Source: Vibrio ponticus | GTDB taxonomy: Bacteria > Pseudomonadota > Gammaproteobacteria > Enterobacterales > Vibrionaceae | DNA: 64,000 nt | NCBI RefSeq assembly: GCF_009938225.1 | Contig: NZ_AP019657.1 | Location: 2,046,001 to 2,110,000, forward strand | Direction: 5' to 3' | Shown here: positions 57,772 to 64,000 of the stretch, in pieces | Layout of the letters: every line of letters begins with the position of its first letter | Position numbering within the stretch: position 1 is the stretch's first letter | Notes under the pieces: model-generated | The model's input: the letters and a program-made list of their open reading frames with translations, nothing else | What the model was told of the DNA's origin: nothing | The model's database searches: none | Position numbers and translations under genes: made by a program

Positions 57772-58704
57772 ATGCCTATCGATACTGCATTGCCGCTCGA
57801 CTCCCTGATCACCACGGCGATCTTTGTTATTGTCGCTGTCGCGTTTATTTTTGCTGGAGTGAAAACCGTCCCCCAAGGTAACCACTGGACGGTAGAGCGC
57901 TTCGGACGTTATACCCACACACTGAAACCCGGTCTGAACTTTATCATCCCTTTTGTGGATAAAATTGGTCATAAGATCAATATGATGGAGCGCGTGCTTG
58001 ATATCCCTGCTCAAGAAGTGATTTCACGTGATAACGCTAATGTCACCATTGATGCCGTCTGCTTTGTGCAGGTGATCAATGCAGCTCAAGCAGCCTATGA
58101 AGTCAACGACTTGGAACATGCGATTCGTAACCTCACGCTAACCAATATCCGGACAGTTCTTGGCTCAATGGAGCTGGATGAGATGCTCAGTCAACGAGAT
58201 ATGATCAACGTTAAGCTACTGGCAATTGTCGATGAAGCAACCAATCCTTGGGGCGTAAAGGTTACGCGTATTGAAATAAAAGATGTTCAGCCACCATCAG
58301 ATTTGACCGCCGCAATGAATGCTCAGATGAAAGCGGAACGTAATAAGCGGGCTGAAATTTTAGAGGCAGAAGGTATCCGACAAGCAGAAATTCTTCGAGC
58401 GGAAGGTCAAAAACAGTCAGAGATCCTCAAAGCAGAAGGTGAGAAACAAGCCGCTATTTTGCAAGCAGAAGCACGTGAACGTGCCGCAGAAGCGGAAGCT
58501 CGCGCAACTGAAATGGTTTCCGATGCAATCGCCAAAGGTGATATGCAAGCTGTAAACTATTTCATTGCTCAAGGCTACACCGAGGCACTGAAAACTATTG
58601 GTCAAGCTGAAAATGGTAAGATAATTATGTTGCCGCTAGAAGCCTCTGGGCTGATGGGGTCAGTCGCAGGCATTGCCGAAATGTTCAAACACGATAAAAA
58701 ATAG
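57772..58704 (+). CDS. qmcA: SPFH/stomatin-family membrane protein QmcA
   Basis: 310 residues. An N-terminal membrane helix (about 12-32), an SPFH/band-7 domain (about 35-190; [15 protein letters not shown]) and a coiled coil with repeated [19 protein letters not shown] units (about 195-250). QmcA is linked in E. coli to membrane-protease quality control. It is co-transcribed with the NfeD-like gene (8-bp gap), the usual partner. Confidence 0.94.
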   Translation: MPIDTALPLDSLITTAIFVIVAVAFIFAGVKTVPQGNHWTVERFGRYTHTLKPGLNFIIPFVDKIGHKINMMERVLDIPAQEVISRDNANVTIDAVCFVQVINAAQAAYEVNDLEHAIRNLTLTNIRTVLGSMELDEMLSQRDMINVKLLAIVDEATNPWGVKVTRIEIKDVQPPSDLTAAMNAQMKAERNKRAEILEAEGIRQAEILRAEGQKQSEILKAEGEKQAAILQAEARERAAEAEARATEMVSDAIAKGDMQAVNYFIAQGYTEALKTIGQAENGKIIMLPLEASGLMGSVAGIAEMFKHDKK

Positions 58705-58712
58705 AGGATTGA

Positions 58713-59165
58713 GTGGTAGAATTTCTCAATAGTATTAACCATTGGCATTGGATAGGGCTAGGTCTTGCACTATTAGCCGCCGAACTGCTCGGGGCAGCTG
58801 GTTACCTGCTTTGGTTGGGTATCTCAGCGTTACTCGTGGGTGTTATCCTGACTTGGCTGCCAATAAGCTGGCAATTGCAATGGGTCTCGTTTGGCGTATT
58901 TTCGCTTACCACCACTTGGTTGTGGTGGCGCAGACAACTAAAAAGCGATCGCCAATCAGATGAGCAGCGCGAGTTAAATCAAAAATCCAAACAATTGATT
59001 GGGCAAACGGTTCAGCTTGAATATGACCTTCCGGCAGGCAAATCTCGCATCAAAATCGCGGATACCACTTGGTCTGCATTTTCAGACTATCCTCTACCAG
59101 CTGGCACCTTAGTTGAGGTCACGGCTATCAAGGGAATAGTATTATTTATTGAAGAAAAAAAGTAG
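58713..59165 (+). CDS. ybbJ: NfeD-like protein YbbJ
   Basis: 150 residues from a GTG start with GAGG upstream. Two or three membrane segments (about 10-68) and a C-terminal OB-fold-like domain (GQTVQLEYDLPAGKSRIKIADTTWSAF region). NfeD-like proteins pair with SPFH proteins in membrane organisation. Confidence 0.93.
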   Translation: MVEFLNSINHWHWIGLGLALLAAELLGAAGYLLWLGISALLVGVILTWLPISWQLQWVSFGVFSLTTTWLWWRRQLKSDRQSDEQRELNQKSKQLIGQTVQLEYDLPAGKSRIKIADTTWSAFSDYPLPAGTLVEVTAIKGIVLFIEEKK

Positions 59166-59180
59166 CCGATTTATAACGAA

Positions 59181-59214
59181 AAAAGGTCTAAAAACTGATG
59201 TTTTTAGACCTTTT
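59181..59214 (+). terminator. Terminator after qmcA-ybbJ
   Basis: Perfect 15-bp arms (59181-59195, 59200-59214), loop TGAT, followed by a long T run. The strongest terminator in the window. Confidence 0.9.
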
Positions 59215-59397
59215 TTTTGTCTCTCGTTCACTACCCAACACAAAAGCTAATTTTTCATCTAAAAATTAATCTAAAAACATAAATTTAGCTTATTTGTTAC
59301 ATGAAAATATCATTTTTTTTTGATCTTTATCGATCTTGTTTCATACTAAAACTATCTCAGATATTTGAGATGAATCACAAATTACGGGGATATCATT

Positions 59398-59586
59398 ATG
59401 AAAAAGATTATTGCTTTAATGTGTACTGCGCTATTTTCTTTTGCCGCTCACGCTGACTATAACTCTGCAGGTAACTCTTCTGCTATGGGTCCACGAGTGA
59501 CTTGTGAGCTACCTAATGGCAACGTTGAATACATTCCTAGTGAAATCTGTAAAGCTCACGAAGGTAAAATCCTTTATTGGAACTAA
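59398..59586 (+). CDS. Small secreted protein of unknown function
   Basis: 62 residues. A signal peptide (MKKIIALMCTALFSFAAHA) leaves a mature part of about 43 residues with two cysteines (VTCELPNGN and SEICKAHEG), which could form one disulfide. GGGGA precedes the ATG and a terminator follows, so it looks like a real gene. I do not recognise it. Its downstream neighbour on the other strand shares the KKIIAL start but nothing else. Confidence 0.72.
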   Translation: MKKIIALMCTALFSFAAHADYNSAGNSSAMGPRVTCELPNGNVEYIPSEICKAHEGKILYWN

Positions 59587-59598
59587 CTTCGATCCGAA

Positions 59599-59624
59599 GA
59601 AGCCAGTTAATCAAAACTGGCTTC
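59599..59624 (+). terminator. Terminator after the small secreted gene
   Basis: Perfect 10-bp arms GAAGCCAGTT/AACTGGCTTC followed by AGTTTTATT. Confidence 0.75.
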
Positions 59625-59636
59625 AGTTTTATTCAG

Positions 59637-60269
59637 TTATTGATCGATAGCCCACTTGATAAAATCTGTTCTCTTAGCTTCATCTAGGCGTAAGAAATCC
59701 GCTTTGAGCATAATCATTGCTTGTTCTGGCGATAGAGATTCTTTACTGACTTTTTGCACAGATGTCGCTTTGGCTTTCTCAGCTTGGTCATAAATAAAAG
59801 TAGACGCTGGAGCTTCGCGCTTATTGTAAGTAAATAACTCAGACTCGTAATCACGAATAAAGCCAAGAGCACCGCCTAACAGTAAATCGCTTTTAACTTC
59901 ATATGGTTTACCATTCTCCGTCACCAAAAATGATGGATTTTTATTGAATTCGTCCCCATCAATACCTGTTCTAATTTGTTTACCAGCTGATATATCCAAC
60001 GTAGTATCGTGTGCATCAAATAACAATACCATTGCTTGAGACTTGTACTTCACTTTTTGCGCATCTCGACGAATTAGAGTGCCGACCCGCACGAGTAACT
60101 GATTGCGTCCGTTTTCTAATGTAATGGTATCTTCATGACCAAATCCGCTACTAATATCATCGACCCCATTGATTGCTAAAATCTCCACTTCAGGTGCAAA
60201 ATTGACTGTCACCTCAGCAAAAGTAGGGTAGCTCAATAGAGCTAGAGAAAGAGCTATTATTTTTTTCAT
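59637..60269 (-). CDS. DUF2057 (UPF0319) secreted protein
   Basis: 210 residues with a signal peptide ending TFA near residue 18. The DUF2057 pattern is visible: ITLENGRNQLLVRVGTLIRR near residue 50, then YKSQAMVLLFDAHDTTLDI and a helical C-terminus. Function unknown (YccT in E. coli is a member). A single gene, downstream of the porin terminator. Confidence 0.85.
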   Translation of the reverse strand: MKKIIALSLALLSYPTFAEVTVNFAPEVEILAINGVDDISSGFGHEDTITLENGRNQLLVRVGTLIRRDAQKVKYKSQAMVLLFDAHDTTLDISAGKQIRTGIDGDEFNKNPSFLVTENGKPYEVKSDLLLGGALGFIRDYESELFTYNKREAPASTFIYDQAEKAKATSVQKVSKESLSPEQAMIMLKADFLRLDEAKRTDFIKWAIDQ

Positions 60270-60296
60270 ATTTTATACCTGTCTCATCGAAGAAAA

Positions 60297-60317
60297 AGGG
60301 TGGCTTAACGCCACCCT
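60297..60317 (-). terminator. Terminator after the porin gene
   Basis: Perfect 8-bp arms AGGGTGGC/GCCACCCT with T-run on the minus strand, 24 bp past the porin stop. Confidence 0.82.
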
Positions 60318-60341
60318 GAATTTTTTATCTAATTCTATAAA

Positions 60342-61442
60342 TTAGAAGTAGTATTCTACACCGATACCAAAGTTAGTGCGGTCAGCGGCTTTATCGCCTT
60401 TATCTTCGTAAGTATCACGCCCCATATCGTATGAACGGATATCAGCATAGATAACCGCTGATGGATCGAGTTTGTAAAGAACGCGAGCTGTTACCGCAGT
60501 GTCACCAGTGTCGTCATCATTAACTGCACCACCAGTTGTTTTTAGGTCATTAGTCATTGCATAACCTAGTTTGTATTGCCACTCAGCTGTATCGTATTGC
60601 GCTGTTACAGAGTAAGCACGTTGTTCCTGCTTAGAAACATCAGCTAAAGCAAGCTCACGTTTGCCTGAGTACTTGCTCTGCATTTCTTTAACTGCTGCAG
60701 TAATGTGGAAACCATTACCAAAGTTATACTCAGCACCTAGAATGTAGAATGAACGCTCACCAATTTCAGCTTTTGCTAGAGAGTTTTTATCTGCAGCATC
60801 TTTCTTATCTACAGCTGCTTCACCTTCATCTTGATAACCAGCGTGTAGTGTTAAACCACCAGTGGTGTAATGAACCGCAGCAGAGTAGAACATGTTACCT
60901 ACATCAGCAGTGCCTGCACCTGTTGATAGTGCATAAGTGAAACCATTGTAGTTTTTAGAGTCCCAACGGAAATGATCGCCAGTACGGTCAATGTGCGCGC
61001 CACCTGCGATATCAGTGTTCCAATCGAACACGTTACCTAAACCTGGGTTAGTGTATGGCCAGTCAACAATATCGTATGCTGGCGTTGTTAAACGACCGAA
61101 GCGGAATTTACCAGCGTCAAACTGCATACCGATAAAGGTGTCACGTGCACCTAATTTACCGTCGCTGCCGTCATCACCAACGTTGCCAGATTCGATCTGC
61201 CAAATAATTGCTGGATCAAAGTTTTTGAACTCTTGAGTACCGCGTAGACCAATGCGTGATTCATTTTCAATGTTTAGATCGTTGTCCGAACCTTCAGGTA
61301 CATCGACACCGTACCATACAGATACTGCGGCTTGACCGTATAGATCTACGTTGTCAGTTAGACTTGCTGCTGTAGCAGAACCTGCCATTGCGATTGATGC
61401 TACTGCCGCACCTAGAAGAGTGCGCTTAAACATTTTTTCCAT
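60342..61442 (-). CDS. chiP: Outer-membrane porin, probable chitoporin
   Basis: 366 residues. Gram-negative porin (Porin_4 type): signal peptide ending ATAA near residue 26, mature start SLTDNVDLYGQAAVSVWYG, repeated amphipathic strands and the C-terminal phenylalanine (GVEYYF). In V. cholerae the porin beside ligA is the chitoporin, so the call rests on position plus the CRP-like site in its leader; a general porin cannot be excluded. The first ATG is chosen because AGGAG lies 7 nt upstream. Confidence 0.72.
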   Translation of the reverse strand: MEKMFKRTLLGAAVASIAMAGSATAASLTDNVDLYGQAAVSVWYGVDVPEGSDNDLNIENESRIGLRGTQEFKNFDPAIIWQIESGNVGDDGSDGKLGARDTFIGMQFDAGKFRFGRLTTPAYDIVDWPYTNPGLGNVFDWNTDIAGGAHIDRTGDHFRWDSKNYNGFTYALSTGAGTADVGNMFYSAAVHYTTGGLTLHAGYQDEGEAAVDKKDAADKNSLAKAEIGERSFYILGAEYNFGNGFHITAAVKEMQSKYSGKRELALADVSKQEQRAYSVTAQYDTAEWQYKLGYAMTNDLKTTGGAVNDDDTGDTAVTARVLYKLDPSAVIYADIRSYDMGRDTYEDKGDKAADRTNFGIGVEYYF

Positions 61443-61684
61443 GGAAAAACTCCTAAAAATATAGATATAGCTGTTGTATTACTTTTCCCTTAAGTTGGCC
61501 GCCGAAGAGAAAAGTTTTACCTCATAAAATCTCAAAAACTAAAAGTTAGAAATCATCGATTTTAATTTTGCTGCATACACCTCGTGTATCCATGTACTTA
61601 AGACTAACTTCGCGGGGTAAAACATCAATCAGAACTTAATTTCTTTATAAAAAAATATGACGTGAAACATACTTTCTAAAAACT

Positions 61685-61700
61685 AGTGACACAGATCACT
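61685..61700. promoter_or_regulatory. CRP-like binding site of the porin
   Basis: AGTGACACAGATCACT: perfect outer palindrome with GTGA-N6-TCAC, the CRP core. CATATT at 61655-61660 (minus strand) is placed roughly where a class II promoter would have its -10. Confidence 0.68.
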
Positions 61701-61900
61701 TAATATATTTGAACTTATCTAGAAAAAATACAAACCAAAATAAAACAATTACTTATAAGCAATCAACAACAGCAAACTTTGAAGCTCGCCGCATTAAAAT
61801 TCAACATCATAATCAACAACTCAAAAGTAAGATCACGATCACTCAAAAATAAATCTACATTTCTGTCTAGATTTAGTTAAATATTTTCCCTCATAAAAAA

Positions 61901-61925
61901 AGCGCCTATTATGAAAATAGGCGCT
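61901..61925 (-). terminator. Terminator after ligA
   Basis: Perfect 10-bp arms AGCGCCTATT/AATAGGCGCT, and seven T on the minus strand. Confidence 0.87.
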
Positions 61926-61998
61926 CGCTTGCTCTCTGTCTGGCTCAATTTTTAGTCATCTATAACCGACGACAATAAGCAGAATAAGACACATTTTT

Positions 61999-64000
<2,002 letters not shown>

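Larger units (their letters stand above)
61443..61998. other. Long porin upstream region
   Basis: 556 bp, strongly AT-rich, no ORF. It contains the CRP-like site (61685-61700), about 240 bp before the porin start, and the ligA terminator (61901-61925). The length implies a long leader or several regulator sites. Confidence 0.55.

Noticed and set aside
60342..61442. Calling the porin OmpU
   Set aside because: The fold fits, but its position next to ligA and the CRP-like site favour the chitoporin locus; the call remains tentative.

Overview
This window is a stretch of a Vibrio chromosome, most likely chromosome 1. The signs are a ToxR/ToxS pair divergent from htpG, polar-flagellum genes in the V. 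cholerae/V. parahaemolyticus order (flagellins, flgLKJIHGFEDCB, cheR-cheV, flgAMN, flgPO, flgT), a chloride-type 5'-nucleotidase NutA, and a porin next to ligA. Nearly everything is core genome; the only mobile element seen is one IS3-family insertion.

Layout. 1-7500: nutA, then a tight leftward run hemA-prfA-prmC-sirB2-sirB1-kdsA (heme, translation termination, Kdo synthesis). 7700-12040: rightward lolB-ispE-prs and pth-ychF. 12236-15501: a tRNA operon of 23 intact tRNAs (4 elongator Met-CAT, 12 Leu-TAG, 7 Gln-TTG) built by repeated block duplication, with six copies of a degenerate tRNA-like element always between Gln and Leu. 15750-37480: the flagellar/chemotaxis block, with recognisable sigma-54 promoters before flgB, flgF, flgK and (weaker) flaA, and sigma-28 promoters before the outer flagellin and flgM. 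An IS3-family element (30260-31570, 3-bp target duplication) sits 10 bp after the cheR stop and separates cheR from its terminator.

37900-48700: a tandem AP2-like hypothetical, ompA, gltX, a copper-export pair (copA plus a DUF411 protein) behind a CueR-type promoter, hemH, adk, htpG. 48960-54410: toxRS, a TSUP permease, a SelT/SelW-like redox protein, yfcE, and a tightly overlapping four-gene module of two DUF1538 membrane proteins, a P-II-like protein and a CBS protein. This module is the least understood multi-gene system here. 54700-59220: yfcH, then ybbO-cnoX-qmcA-nfeD in an arrangement resembling the E. coli ybb cluster. 59390-64000: a 62-residue secreted peptide, a DUF2057 protein, a porin (probable chitoporin) behind a long leader with a CRP-like site, and ligA, whose first few codons lie beyond the right edge.

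All functional calls come from reading motifs and gene order by eye; no database search was run.
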